NCBI RefSeq assembly: GCF_030655195.1
Contig: NZ_JAURWA010000109.1
Span: forward strand, 1-39,347
Source: Patulibacter sp.
Lineage (GTDB): Bacteria > Actinomycetota > Thermoleophilia > Solirubrobacterales > Solirubrobacteraceae
Reading direction: 5' to 3'
DNA length: 39,347 nucleotides
The notes below the pieces were generated by a model, which saw only the letters and a list, made by a program, of their open reading frames with translations, was not told the origin of the DNA and searched no databases. Below, piece after piece: positions 16,683 through 24,985 of the stretch (position 1 is the stretch's first letter; every line of letters starts with the position of its first letter). The position numbers and the translations under genes were made by a program.

Positions 16683-19343
16683 ATGGCCGAGCCGCTGCAG
16701 GACTACCGCCGCAAGCGCTCCTTCGCCGACACCCCGGAGCCGTCGGGCGACGAGGACGTCGTGGCGGGCGACGCCCCGCGGTTCGTCGTCCACGAGCACC
16801 ACGCCACCCGCCTGCACTGGGACCTGCGCCTCGAGCACGACGGCGCGCTCGTCAGCTTCGCGATCCCCAACGGCATCCCGACCGATCCGGAGCACAACCG
16901 CAAGGCCGTCCACACCGAGGACCACCCGCTGAAGTACCTCGACTTCGAGGCGACGATCCCCGAGGGCAACTACGGCGCCGGCGAGATGACGATCTGGGAC
17001 GCCGGGACGTTCGAGGTCGAGAAGTGGCGGACGGACGAGATCATCGTCGTCTTCTCCGGCGGGCGACTGACGGGCAGGTACGCGCTCTTCCACGCCGGCA
17101 AGGACCCGAAGGACTGGATGATCCACCGGATGGATGCGCCGGTCGACGAGTCCGCCGAGGAGATGCCCGACGCGATCGAGCCGATGCTCGCCAAGCCGGG
17201 CGAGCTGCCGCGGCGGCCCGAGGACTGGGCGTTCGAGGTCAAGTGGGACGGCGTCCGGGCGATGATCCGGTCGCAGCCCGGGCGCTTCCACCTCTTCTCG
17301 AGGGCCGGCAACGACATCACGGGCGCGTATCCCGAGCTGCGGGCGCTGAACCGGCAGCTCTCCTCGCACGAGGCGATCCTCGACGGCGAGGTCGTCGCGT
17401 TCGACGACGACGGCCGGCCCAGCTTCCAGGCCCTGCAGTCGCGGATGCACGCCCGGGGGGCGCACGTGAAGCGCCTGGCGCGTGAGCGGCCGGTGACGCT
17501 CATGGTCTTCGACCTCCTCTGGCTCGACGGCCACTCCCTCGTCGACCGACCGTGGACGGAGCGCCGGGCGGCGCTCGAGGAGCTCGGGCTGGACGGCGAC
17601 CACTGGCAGACCCCCGGCGCGTACGTCGGGCAGGGCGAGGGGCTGTTGGCCGCGACCGCCGAGCAGGGCCTCGAGGGCGTCATCGCCAAGCGCACGGACG
17701 CGACCTACCGCCCGGGACGACGGTCCGACGCGTGGCTGAAGGTGAAGAACGAGATGCGTCAGGAGTTCGTCGTCGGCGGGTGGCTGCCCGGGAAGGGCGG
17801 CCGCAAGGGCGTGCTCGGGTCGCTGCAGCTCGGGGTCCACGACGCGGACGGGGCGCTGCGCTACGCCGGCGGCGTCGGCACGGGGTTCGACCAGGAGACC
17901 CTGAAGGCGCTGACGGCGAAGCTCGAGCGCCTCGAGCGCAAGACCTCGCCCTTCGAGGGCCGACAGCCCCCGCGGGAGGCGCGCTTCTGCACCCCGTCGC
18001 TCGTCGTCGAGGTGCGCTTCGCGGAGTGGACGAGCGACGGCTCCGTCCGGCAGGGCGCGTTCCAGGGGCTGCGGGACGACAAGGACGCGAAGGACGTGGT
18101 GCGGGAGACGCCGGCGACCACCGGGCCCGCGGTGGACGCGGACGAGACGGCCGGGCCGGGCCGGGCGACGACGTCGGGCGGCCGATCGACGTCGAAGGGC
18201 GACACCCCCTCGACGGGCGCGCCGACACCGGACGCCCCCGCGTCCGCCGACCCCCACCACGTCCCCGACGACGTCCTGTCCGCGGCGCTCGGCGGGCGAC
18301 CCGAGACGGGCGCGCCCGTGGAGGCGGCCGTCGTCGCGGAGCCCGACCCGCCCGTCGTCCCCGACGCCCCGGAGCCGGACGGACCGGACGTCGAGCCCGA
18401 CCGGCTCATCCCGGCGTCCGGCAAGAGCGTCGAGATCGAGGTCGAGGGACGCACGCTCAAGCTGTCCAACCTCGACAAGCCGCTCTACCCGGGTGGGTTC
18501 ACGAAGGCCGACGTCCTGCGCTACTACGCGGCGATCGCCCCGATCGCCCTCCCCCATTGGCGCGATCGTCCGATGACGCTGAAGCGCTATCCCAACGGCG
18601 TCGACGAGAAGGCGTTCTTCCAGAAGCACGCCGACAAGCACCGTCCTGACTGGGTCGCCACCACGACCGTGCCGCACGGGAGGAAGGACGGCACCGTCGA
18701 CTTCGTCCTCGTGCAGGACCTGCCGACGCTGCTGTGGGCCGCGAACCTGGCCGCCATCGAGCTGCACCCGTCGCTGTCGCTCGGTGCGCCGGAGGCGGAG
18801 TACGGCGTGACGGGGCCGCGCGCGCTGGTCTTCGACCTCGACCCCGGACCGGGCGCATCGATCGTCGACTGCTGCCGCGTGGCGCTGGCGGTCCGCGACG
18901 TGCTCGCGCGGTTCGAGCTGCAGGCGTTCTGCAAGACCTCGGGCTCGAAGGGCCTGCAGCTCTACGCGCCGCTGGCCGACGACGCGTCCTACGGCGAGAC
19001 CAAGCCGTTCGCGCGCTGGCTCGCCCGCTTCCTCGAGGAGCACCTGCCCGACCTCGTCGTCTCGAAGATGGCGAAGGAGCTGCGCGACCGGAAGGTCCTG
19101 ATCGACTGGAGCCAGAACGACCAGGCGAAGACGACGATCGGCGTCTACTCCCTGCGCGCCCGGCCACGGCCCTCCGTGTCGACCCCGGTGGACTGGGACG
19201 AGGTCGAGGCGTGCGAGCGCTCCGACGACCCCGAGACCCTCGTGTTCCTCGCGGACCGGGTGCTCGCCCGCGTCGCGGAGCGGGGCGATCTGTTCGCGCC
19301 GCTGACCACGCTGGAGCAGCGGCTCCCGGAGCTCAACCTCTAG
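16683..19343 (+). CDS. ligD: Multifunctional NHEJ DNA ligase LigD (PE-ligase-polymerase order)
   Basis: The product is 886 aa from ATG 16683 with GGAG upstream. It repairs double-strand breaks with Ku by end processing, filling and sealing. The 3'-phosphoesterase domain is first (about 1-160): HHATRLHWDLRLE has H39, H45, D47 and R49, and H81 lies in EDHPL, the metal/phosphate ligands of this family. The ATP-ligase domain (about 163-470) has nucleophile K187 in EVKWDG, LDGEVVAF, and EGVIAKR with DAWLKVK. A linker of about 100 residues (475-578) rich in Pro/Asp/Thr follows. The C-terminal primase-polymerase (about 580-886) has D718-L-D720 in VFDLDPG, KTSGSKGLQLY and IDWSQND. The order is that of Pseudomonas LigD, not mycobacterial LigD. 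Confidence 0.97.
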   Translation: MAEPLQDYRRKRSFADTPEPSGDEDVVAGDAPRFVVHEHHATRLHWDLRLEHDGALVSFAIPNGIPTDPEHNRKAVHTEDHPLKYLDFEATIPEGNYGAGEMTIWDAGTFEVEKWRTDEIIVVFSGGRLTGRYALFHAGKDPKDWMIHRMDAPVDESAEEMPDAIEPMLAKPGELPRRPEDWAFEVKWDGVRAMIRSQPGRFHLFSRAGNDITGAYPELRALNRQLSSHEAILDGEVVAFDDDGRPSFQALQSRMHARGAHVKRLARERPVTLMVFDLLWLDGHSLVDRPWTERRAALEELGLDGDHWQTPGAYVGQGEGLLAATAEQGLEGVIAKRTDATYRPGRRSDAWLKVKNEMRQEFVVGGWLPGKGGRKGVLGSLQLGVHDADGALRYAGGVGTGFDQETLKALTAKLERLERKTSPFEGRQPPREARFCTPSLVVEVRFAEWTSDGSVRQGAFQGLRDDKDAKDVVRETPATTGPAVDADETAGPGRATTSGGRSTSKGDTPSTGAPTPDAPASADPHHVPDDVLSAALGGRPETGAPVEAAVVAEPDPPVVPDAPEPDGPDVEPDRLIPASGKSVEIEVEGRTLKLSNLDKPLYPGGFTKADVLRYYAAIAPIALPHWRDRPMTLKRYPNGVDEKAFFQKHADKHRPDWVATTTVPHGRKDGTVDFVLVQDLPTLLWAANLAAIELHPSLSLGAPEAEYGVTGPRALVFDLDPGPGASIVDCCRVALAVRDVLARFELQAFCKTSGSKGLQLYAPLADDASYGETKPFARWLARFLEEHLPDLVVSKMAKELRDRKVLIDWSQNDQAKTTIGVYSLRARPRPSVSTPVDWDEVEACERSDDPETLVFLADRVLARVAERGDLFAPLTTLEQRLPELNL

Positions 19344-19434
19344 GGCCGGACGGCACCGCGGCGGTGTCGTCGCCCGGGACCGCGGGTACGCGCGGGGCAC
19401 CCGCACCAGGGCTCACCCGAACGAGAGGCGACGC

Positions 19435-19740
19435 ATGTCCGATCGGTACTACGGCTACAAGACCAAGCGCTACGGCGCGACGGTCGACGGCCACGACGTC
19501 GAGGTCGAGTTCGACAAGAAGCTGCTCGCCCTCAACCGCGTCCGGCTGTACGTCGACGACGCGCAGGTCGACGACACGAACGTGTTCTACGGGGAGAAGG
19601 AGCTCCGGACGACGCTCCCCGGCGGCGAGGACGTCCTCGTGCAGATCGACTCGGGCGGGGTCGGCGAGCTGACCCGGGCGCAGGCGCGCCGGACCGACGG
19701 CGCGTGGGTCGACCTCGAGGAGCGCGAGCCGCGGTCCTAG
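19435..19740 (+). CDS. Uncharacterised 101-residue protein inside the NHEJ cluster
   Basis: The product is 101 aa from ATG 19435, preceded by GAGAGG. It starts MSDRYYGYKTKRYGATVDGH and then alternates short charged strands (VEVEFDKKLLALNRVRLYVDDAQVD, FYGEKELRTTL, DVLVQIDSG), suggesting a small all-beta fold. There is no signal peptide, membrane helix or Cys. It lies between ligD and ku1 on the same strand (91 bp after ligD, 128 bp before ku1). Base composition and codon use match its neighbours. No family recognised. A role in end joining is only inferred from position; a passenger gene is equally possible. Confidence 0.75.
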   Translation: MSDRYYGYKTKRYGATVDGHDVEVEFDKKLLALNRVRLYVDDAQVDDTNVFYGEKELRTTLPGGEDVLVQIDSGGVGELTRAQARRTDGAWVDLEEREPRS

Positions 19741-19868
19741 CCGTCGCCCCGGGGGCCGGCGCATCCGACGCGCCGGCCCGGCGCTGCGTCCCGGGGTGTC
19801 CCGTCCGGGGTGGGCGGCGTCGTGCAGCCGTGGTGCCCGTCGCCCCGACGGGGTAGTCGTCGGGACCC

Positions 19869-20885
19869 ATGACCGCCGCCCGCTCGCTCTGGAACGGCAC
19901 CATCACCTTCGGATCGGTGGCGATCCCGGTGAAGCTGTTCTCGGCCATCACGCCGCACACCCTGCGCTTCCGCGAGGTCCGCGCGACCGACGGCGTCCGC
20001 ATCGAGCACAAGCGGATCGGGGCGGAGTCCGGCGACGAGATCGCCTACGCGGACATCGAGAAGGCCTACGACGAGGACGGCGAGCAGGTCCTGCTGACGA
20101 AGGAGGAGATCGCCGCGGCCGAGGGCACCCACCCGAAGGTGGTCGCGATCGAGCACTTCGTCCAGGCCGACGAGATCGATCCGGTCTTCTACGACAAGCC
20201 CTACCTCGTCGGCGTCCGCGACGGCGGCGACCACGCCTACCGCGTGCTGCTCGCCGCCCTCGAGCAGAGCGGGAAGGTCGGCATCGGGCGCTTCGTCCTG
20301 CGCTCCCGCGAGAACCTCGTCGCCGTCCGGCCCCTGGGCGGGGCCCTGGGCCTGCAGACCATGCGCTTCGACGACGAGCTGGTCGAGAAGGACGACCTCG
20401 AGGTGCCGACGCTGAACAAGAAGCCCGGGGACCGCGAGGTGAAGATGGCCGGGAAGCTCGTCGAGATGCTCCAGGACGACTGGACGCCCGAGGACCACGA
20501 GGACACCTACCGCGAGGCGGTGATGGACCTCATCGAGCGCAAGCGCAAGGGGCAGAAGCCCCGGAAGGCCGAGCGCCGGCCCGAGGAGGGCGGTGACCTG
20601 GCCGACGCGCTCGAGGCGAGCCTGGCGGGCGGGAGGCCGAAGCGGAGGACCGTGGCCGAGCGCAAGAAGGCGACGAAGGACTCGAGCTCGGCGAAGGCAT
20701 CCTCGGCCAAGAAGGCCGAGTCGGGCGAGGCCGCACCGAAGAAGAAGGCCGCACCGAAGAAGAAGCCGTCCGCGACGAAGGCGAAGCCCGAGTCGTCGGC
20801 GTCGAAGCGGACGTCGCGCAAGGCCGCCGCGAAGAAGAAGCCCGCCGCGAAGAAGAAGACCACCACGAAGAAGGCGGGTTCCTGA
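19869..20885 (+). CDS. ku: Ku end-binding protein 1, with Lys-rich tail
   Basis: The product is 338 aa from ATG 19869. Bacterial Ku homodimers (or heterodimers) ring DNA ends and recruit LigD. The core (1 to about 260) begins RSLWNGTITFGSVAIPVKLFSAI and includes FREVRATDG and EHFVQADEIDPVFYDKPYLV. KVGIGRFVLRSRENLVAVRP and LQTMRFDDELV follow, all typical of the Ku beta-barrel bridge. Residues about 262-338 form a Lys/Ala/Pro/Ser tail with repeated KKKPAAKKK-like units, resembling histone-H1/HU extensions that bind DNA non-specifically. The TGA stop overlaps the start of the second ku gene (TGATG), so the two are translationally coupled. Confidence 0.97.
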   Translation: MTAARSLWNGTITFGSVAIPVKLFSAITPHTLRFREVRATDGVRIEHKRIGAESGDEIAYADIEKAYDEDGEQVLLTKEEIAAAEGTHPKVVAIEHFVQADEIDPVFYDKPYLVGVRDGGDHAYRVLLAALEQSGKVGIGRFVLRSRENLVAVRPLGGALGLQTMRFDDELVEKDDLEVPTLNKKPGDREVKMAGKLVEMLQDDWTPEDHEDTYREAVMDLIERKRKGQKPRKAERRPEEGGDLADALEASLAGGRPKRRTVAERKKATKDSSSAKASSAKKAESGEAAPKKKAAPKKKPSATKAKPESSASKRTSRKAAAKKKPAAKKKTTTKKAGS

Positions 20886-21760
20886 TGGCGCGCTCCCTCT
20901 GGACCGGCTCCCTGAGCTTCGGTCTCGTCAACGTCCCCGTCCAGCTCGTCTCGGCGGTGCGCGACCAGGACGTCCGCTTCCACCAGGTCCACAAGGACAC
21001 CGGCGAGCGGGTGCAGACCATGCGCGTCGCCTCGACCGACGGCGAGGAGGTCGCGTGGGAGGACATCGCGAAGGGCTGGGAGACCGACGACGGAGAGATG
21101 GTCGTCCTGACCGACGAGGACTTCGAGGCCGCACAGCCCGAGAAGACCCGCACCGTCGACATCGACCTCTTCGTCGACCTGCAGGACATCGACCCGGTGT
21201 ACTTCGACCACCCGTACTGGCTGCTCCCCGCGGGCGACGGCGCCGGCCCCGTCCGCGCCTACCGGCTGCTCGTCGACGTGATGGGCAGCGCCGGCCAGGT
21301 CGCGATCGGGCGGATCGTCCTACGGGCGAAGGAGTACCTCGTCGCGCTGCGCGAGCAGGACGGCCTGCTGTCGCTCACGACGATGCGCTTCGCCGACGAG
21401 CTGCGCTCCCCCGACGAGATCGACGCGATCCCCCAGGGGGCGACGGGCAGGCCCAGCAGGCGCGAGGTCGACGACGCCGTCGCCCTGATCGGCGAGCTGA
21501 CCGACGAGTTCCGGCCGGCGCGCTACGACGACTGCCACCGCGTCCGCCTGCTGAAGCTCATCGACGAGAAGCGCAGGAGCGGGAAGGTGCAGATCCCGGA
21601 GCCCGAGCCCGAGCCCGTCGCGCAGAAGGCCCCGAAGGACCTGATGGCGGCGCTCGAGGAGAGCCTGGCCAAGGCGCGGGGCGGGAAGGGTTCGGGGGGC
21701 ACGGGGTCCGGCGGCTCCGGAACCTCGAAGCGCAAGCGGTCCGCGAAGAGCACGGCCTGA
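20885..21760 (+). CDS. ku: Ku end-binding protein 2 (paralog, short tail)
   Basis: The product is 291 aa from ATG 20885, overlapping the previous stop by one base. The core matches Ku again: RSLWTGSLSFGLVNVPVQLVSAV, VRFHQVHKDTG, IDLFVDLQDIDPVYFDHPYWL, QVAIGRIVLRAKEYLVALR and LTTMRFADELR. The C-terminus differs from Ku1. It has a short helix (DLMAALEESLAKARG) and then a Gly/Ser linker ending SKRKRSAKS, with no long Lys-rich tail. Co-translation with Ku1 suggests that the two are made in similar amounts and may form a heterodimer. That is inference; separate homodimers are the alternative. Confidence 0.96.
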   Translation: MARSLWTGSLSFGLVNVPVQLVSAVRDQDVRFHQVHKDTGERVQTMRVASTDGEEVAWEDIAKGWETDDGEMVVLTDEDFEAAQPEKTRTVDIDLFVDLQDIDPVYFDHPYWLLPAGDGAGPVRAYRLLVDVMGSAGQVAIGRIVLRAKEYLVALREQDGLLSLTTMRFADELRSPDEIDAIPQGATGRPSRREVDDAVALIGELTDEFRPARYDDCHRVRLLKLIDEKRRSGKVQIPEPEPEPVAQKAPKDLMAALEESLAKARGGKGSGGTGSGGSGTSKRKRSAKSTA

Positions 21761-21799
21761 TCCCGTGCCGGACCAGCGCAGGACGGCGAGGACCTGAGC

Positions 21800-22537
21800 G
21801 TGTTCGACCACGTCACGATCCGGGTCACCGACCACCCGGCGTCGCAGCACTTCTACCGCCGCGTCCTCGGGGCGGCAGGGATCGCGGCGCCCACCGGGGA
21901 CGACGGGTTCCTCGAGTGGGACGACTTCTCGATCGCCGTCGCGACCGGCGAACGACCGGCGACGCGCGGGCTCCACGTCGGGTTCTCGGTCGCGTCGCGG
22001 GAGCTCGTCGACGCGTTCTGGCACGCCGGCGTCGACGCCGGGTTCCCGGACGACGGCGCGCCCGGGCCGCGCGACTACTCCCCGAGCTACTACGGGGCGT
22101 TCCTCCGCGATCCCGACGGCATCAGCGTCGAGGCCGTCCACCGCGACGGGCGGCGGACCGACGGGAACGTCGACCACCTGTGGCTGCGCGTCGCCGACGT
22201 CGCGGCGGCCCGCGCGTTCTACGACGCCATCGCCCCGCACACCCCGATCCGCCGTGGGACGGACCGTCCCGAACGGGTCTCCTACGTCCGCGACGGCGAG
22301 GGCGGCGGGACCTTCTCGCTCGTCGCCGACGCAGGTCCCCGCACGGAGAACGTCCACGTCGCGTTCCCCGCCCCGGACCGCAGGACCGTCGACGCGTTCC
22401 ACGCCGCGGCGCTCGCCGCCGGACACCAGGACGACGGCGCCCCGGGGATCCGGGAGGCCTACGGCCCCGGGTACTACGGGGCCTTCGTCCGGGACCCGGA
22501 CGGGAACGGCATCGAGGCCGTGCACCACGGGACCTGA
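21800..22537 (+). CDS. Two-domain VOC family protein
   Basis: The product is 245 aa from GTG 21800 (GAGG 8 nt upstream), starting 39 nt after ku2. There are two VOC domains in tandem. The first (1 to about 115) has FDHVTIRVTDHPASQHFYRR and ends YYGAFLRDPDGISVEAVH. The second (about 121-243) has VDHLWLRVADVAAARAFYDA and ends YYGAFVRDPDGNGIEAVH. The two ends are nearly identical, so this is an internal duplication. The first H of each domain and the final E are the usual metal ligands (H4/E and H123/E). The activity is unknown; members include glyoxalases, dioxygenases and resistance proteins. Closeness to ku2 may mean co-transcription, but no NHEJ role is suggested. Confidence 0.85.
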   Translation: MFDHVTIRVTDHPASQHFYRRVLGAAGIAAPTGDDGFLEWDDFSIAVATGERPATRGLHVGFSVASRELVDAFWHAGVDAGFPDDGAPGPRDYSPSYYGAFLRDPDGISVEAVHRDGRRTDGNVDHLWLRVADVAAARAFYDAIAPHTPIRRGTDRPERVSYVRDGEGGGTFSLVADAGPRTENVHVAFPAPDRRTVDAFHAAALAAGHQDDGAPGIREAYGPGYYGAFVRDPDGNGIEAVHHGT

Positions 22538-22632
22538 GCACCGGCGGTGGGCAGGACGCGGCCCGGGCGGTCCGCCCGCCGCGCCGACCCGGGACCTTCT
22601 CGGCCCCTGACCTCGCGTTCAGCCCTCCGCCG

Positions 22633-22638
22633 TAGGCT
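22633..22638 (+). promoter_or_regulatory. -10 box TAGGCT, 6 nt before the yccF ATG
   Basis: Same hexamer and same 6-nt gap to the start codon as at pheA. Predicts a leaderless transcript. Confidence 0.5.
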
Positions 22639-22644
22639 CGGCCG

Positions 22645-23049
22645 ATGCGCCTGCTGCTCAACCTGGTCTGGTTCTTCCTGGCGGGCTTCTGGATGGCCCT
22701 CGGCTACGCGGTCGCGGCGCTGATCATGGTCGTCCCGATCGTCACGATCCCGTTCAGCATCGCCGCGCTGCGGATCGCCGGGTTCTGCCTGTGGCCGTTC
22801 GGGCGCACCGTCGTCCCGGCCGCCGACGCGGGGGTCATGTCCGGCATCGGCAACGTCATCTGGCTGCTGCTGGCCGGCTGGTGGCTGGCGCTCGGGCACC
22901 TGCTCACCGGCGCCTTCCTGTGCCTGACGATCATCGGCATCCCCTTCGGGATCGCGAACTTCAAGCTGATCCCGGTCAGCCTGCTGCCGCTCGGGCAGCG
23001 GGTCGTGCCGATCGGCTCGGTCCAGGACCGCGCCGGCGTCGCGTTCTGA
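22645..23049 (+). CDS. yccF: YccF-domain inner-membrane protein
   Basis: The product is 134 aa with two copies of the YccF domain in tandem. The first has NLVWFFLAGFWMALGYAVAALIMVVPIVTIPF. The second has NVIWLLLAGWWLALGHLLTGAFLCLTIIGIPFGIANFKL, which is the strongest match to the family. FGRTVVP and LGQRVVP close each half. Four membrane helices are likely. The function of YccF is not established. The start at ATG 22645 is supported by the TAGGCT box just upstream. It appears to be a single-gene unit, 107 bp after the VOC gene. Confidence 0.92.
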   Translation: MRLLLNLVWFFLAGFWMALGYAVAALIMVVPIVTIPFSIAALRIAGFCLWPFGRTVVPAADAGVMSGIGNVIWLLLAGWWLALGHLLTGAFLCLTIIGIPFGIANFKLIPVSLLPLGQRVVPIGSVQDRAGVAF

Positions 23050-23214
23050 GGGCGGGCTCAGCGGGACGGGTCGCGCCTGCGTGACACCGCGTCCCCGATC
23101 TGCACGCCGTGGATCGCGGTCCTGGGACACGGCACGGCCGCCGCCCCGGGGTCGCGTCGGGCGATGTGTATGGTCCTGAGCGAGTCGTTTCACGCAACTG
23201 ACTGGACCAGCACC

Positions 23215-23922
23215 ATGCAGCTCGAAGGCATCACCGCACTCGTCACCGGCGCCAACCGCGGGATCGGGAAGCAGTTCGCCCGCGCCCTCGTCGAGGCCGG
23301 CGCCGCCAAGGTCTACGCCGGCGCCCGCGACCCCGCGTCGGTGACCGACCCCGGCGTCGTCGCCGTGCAGCTCGACGTCACCGACGACGCGAGCGTCCGC
23401 GCGCTGGCCGCCGAGCTCGGGGACGTCCAGCTCGTCATCAACAACGCCGGCGTCGGGGCCCCCGCGCTGCCCCTGGACATCGACCTCGAGCAGGCCCGGT
23501 GGGAGTTCGACGTCAACTACTACGGCACGCTGCGGGTCGCGCAGGCGTTCGCGCCGATCCTCGCCCGCAACGGCGGCGGGGCGGTCGTGAACATGCTCTC
23601 GGCGCTGTCCTGGTTCGCGATGCCCCAGCTGTCGAACTACTCGGCCACGAAGTCCGCGGCGTGGTCGCTGACCAACGCCCTGCGCCTGCAGCTCCGCGAG
23701 CAGGGCACCCGGGTGGTCGGCGTGCACGTCGGCTACGTCGACACCGACCTGACGGCCGGGCTGGAGGGCGACAAGGTGCACGTCTCGGCGGTGTCCGACG
23801 CCCTCCTCGCGGGGCTGCGCGCCGACGAGGACGAGGTGCTCGTCGACGACACCAGCCGCCAGGTGCGGGCGGGCCTGTCGGCACCGCTCTCGGCGCTCTA
23901 CCCGGATCCCGCGGCCGCCTGA
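23215..23922 (+). CDS. Short-chain dehydrogenase/reductase
   Basis: The product is 235 aa from ATG 23215 (MQLEGITALVTGANRGIG); the frame extends in register to ATG 23164, but the family normally begins close to the Rossmann fold. It has TGANRGIG, LDVTDD, NNAG, the catalytic Ser in NMLSALSWF and Y-x-x-x-K in YSATK. VDTDLTAG follows, then a short C-terminus. It is a classical SDR using NAD(P). An imperfect palindrome (AGTCGTTT / CAACTGACT, 23183-23203) lies before the start and might be an operator. The 3' end overlaps the convergent AraC gene by 25 bp. Substrate unknown. Confidence 0.88.
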   Translation: MQLEGITALVTGANRGIGKQFARALVEAGAAKVYAGARDPASVTDPGVVAVQLDVTDDASVRALAAELGDVQLVINNAGVGAPALPLDIDLEQARWEFDVNYYGTLRVAQAFAPILARNGGGAVVNMLSALSWFAMPQLSNYSATKSAAWSLTNALRLQLREQGTRVVGVHVGYVDTDLTAGLEGDKVHVSAVSDALLAGLRADEDEVLVDDTSRQVRAGLSAPLSALYPDPAAA

Positions 23923-24881
23923 TCGACCGTCCCCCGCGTCCGCCAGACGCTGGGGCTGACCCCGCGGACGCGCTTGAACGCGGTGCTCAGCGCGAAGGCG
24001 CTGCCGTAGCCGACCTCGTGGGCGACCGACCCGACGGTGGCTCCGGGCTCGAGCAGCAGGTCGGCCGCCAGGGCCAGGCGCCAGCCGGTGAGGAACGCCA
24101 TCGGCGGCTCGCCGACCAGCGCGTGGAAGCGCCGGGCCAGCGCCGCGCGCGAGACGCCGGACTCGTCGGCCAGTGCCGCGACCGTCCAGGGGCGAGCGGG
24201 CTCGTGGTGGAGCAGCCGCAGCGCGGGCCCGACGACCGGGTCCGCCGCCGCGGCGTACCACCCCGGCGGATCGGCGTCGGGCCGCGCGAACCACGCGCGG
24301 AGGACGGCGATCAGCAGCACGTCGAGCAGGCGGTCGAGCACGGCCTCCTGCCCCGGTGCGTCCTTGACGACCTCGTCGGCCAGGAGCGGGATCAACGGGC
24401 AGTCCCACTCGCCGTCGCGCAGGACGACGACGGGCGGCAGCGCCCGCAGCAGCCGGCCGCTGACCTCGCCCTCCAGGCCGTAGGTGCCCGTCAGGAGGAC
24501 CGTCTCCCCGTCCGGGGCGTTGCCCCAGAACCGCACGCCGAGCTCACGCATCGCCTCGAACTCGACCCCGTCGGGCGTGGTGCAGCGCTGGTCGGGGTGG
24601 ATGACGGCCTGCGGGGCGGTGCCCGGGTCGTCCGCGACGACGTAGGGGTCGGGACCCAGCAGGATCGCGACGTCGCCGGCGGCCAGGCGCAGCGGCGCCC
24701 GCGACCCCGGTCCGCCGGTCGGGCCCGCCGCCAGGACGCAGGCGCTCCCGCGGACCACGGCCATCAGCGTCAGCGGGGCCTCGTCCTGGACGCGGAGCGC
24801 CCACGGCGGGTCCATCGACGAGCGCAGGAGGAAGGCCCCGCGCGCCCGCGGCCCGTCGAGCAGCCCCGCGATCGCGTCCAT
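23898..24881 (-). CDS. AraC-family transcriptional regulator (cupin-type sensor)
   Basis: The product is 327 aa from ATG 24881. The N-terminal 180 or so residues are a cupin-like ligand domain of the type fused to AraC in many actinobacteria (AFLLRSSMDPPWALRV, then a variable strand region and VVLRDGEWDCPLIPLL). The C-terminal domain holds two helix-turn-helices: TVAALADESGVSRAALARRFHALVGEPPMAFL and TVGSVAHEVGYGSAFALSTAFKRVRGVSPSVWR. It probably controls the DUF1772 gene transcribed the other way (104 bp between starts) and perhaps the SDR that overlaps its 3' end. Direct ATGGATC repeats in the divergent region are candidate sites. Ligand unknown. Confidence 0.92.
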   Translation of the reverse strand: MDAIAGLLDGPRARGAFLLRSSMDPPWALRVQDEAPLTLMAVVRGSACVLAAGPTGGPGSRAPLRLAAGDVAILLGPDPYVVADDPGTAPQAVIHPDQRCTTPDGVEFEAMRELGVRFWGNAPDGETVLLTGTYGLEGEVSGRLLRALPPVVVLRDGEWDCPLIPLLADEVVKDAPGQEAVLDRLLDVLLIAVLRAWFARPDADPPGWYAAAADPVVGPALRLLHHEPARPWTVAALADESGVSRAALARRFHALVGEPPMAFLTGWRLALAADLLLEPGATVGSVAHEVGYGSAFALSTAFKRVRGVSPSVWRTRGTVDQAAAGSG

Positions 24882-24932
24882 GGACCGAGCGTAGACGCTG
24901 GGACATGGATCAGCGAGATCGAGCTATGGATC
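24880..24932. promoter_or_regulatory. Direct repeats, candidate AraC sites
   Basis: ATGGATC occurs at 24905-24911 and 24926-24932 (21 bp apart, two helical turns), with a near copy ATGGACC at 24880-24886 overlapping the AraC start. Tandem half-sites on one face are typical for AraC monomers. Unverified. Confidence 0.4.
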
Positions 24933-24985
24933 GTCGACGGCCGGGGCGGTTGACTGCGGACCATGACCTCGGACCGAGTCCTTCG

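Noticed and set aside
16605..19406. Upstream part of the long minus-strand open frame before the CynX-like transporter
   Set aside because: It runs antisense through ligD and lacks any recognisable domain. The transporter begins at ATG 16604 with its first helix.
20640..20882. Lys-rich 3' end of ku1 as a separate histone-like gene
   Set aside because: The frame is continuous with Ku and has no own start or ribosome site; such tails are known on Ku proteins.
22474..24408. Long minus-strand open frame over the VOC-YccF-SDR region
   Set aside because: It is Arg/Gly/Asp/Gln-rich without domains, while the plus strand has three well-supported genes.
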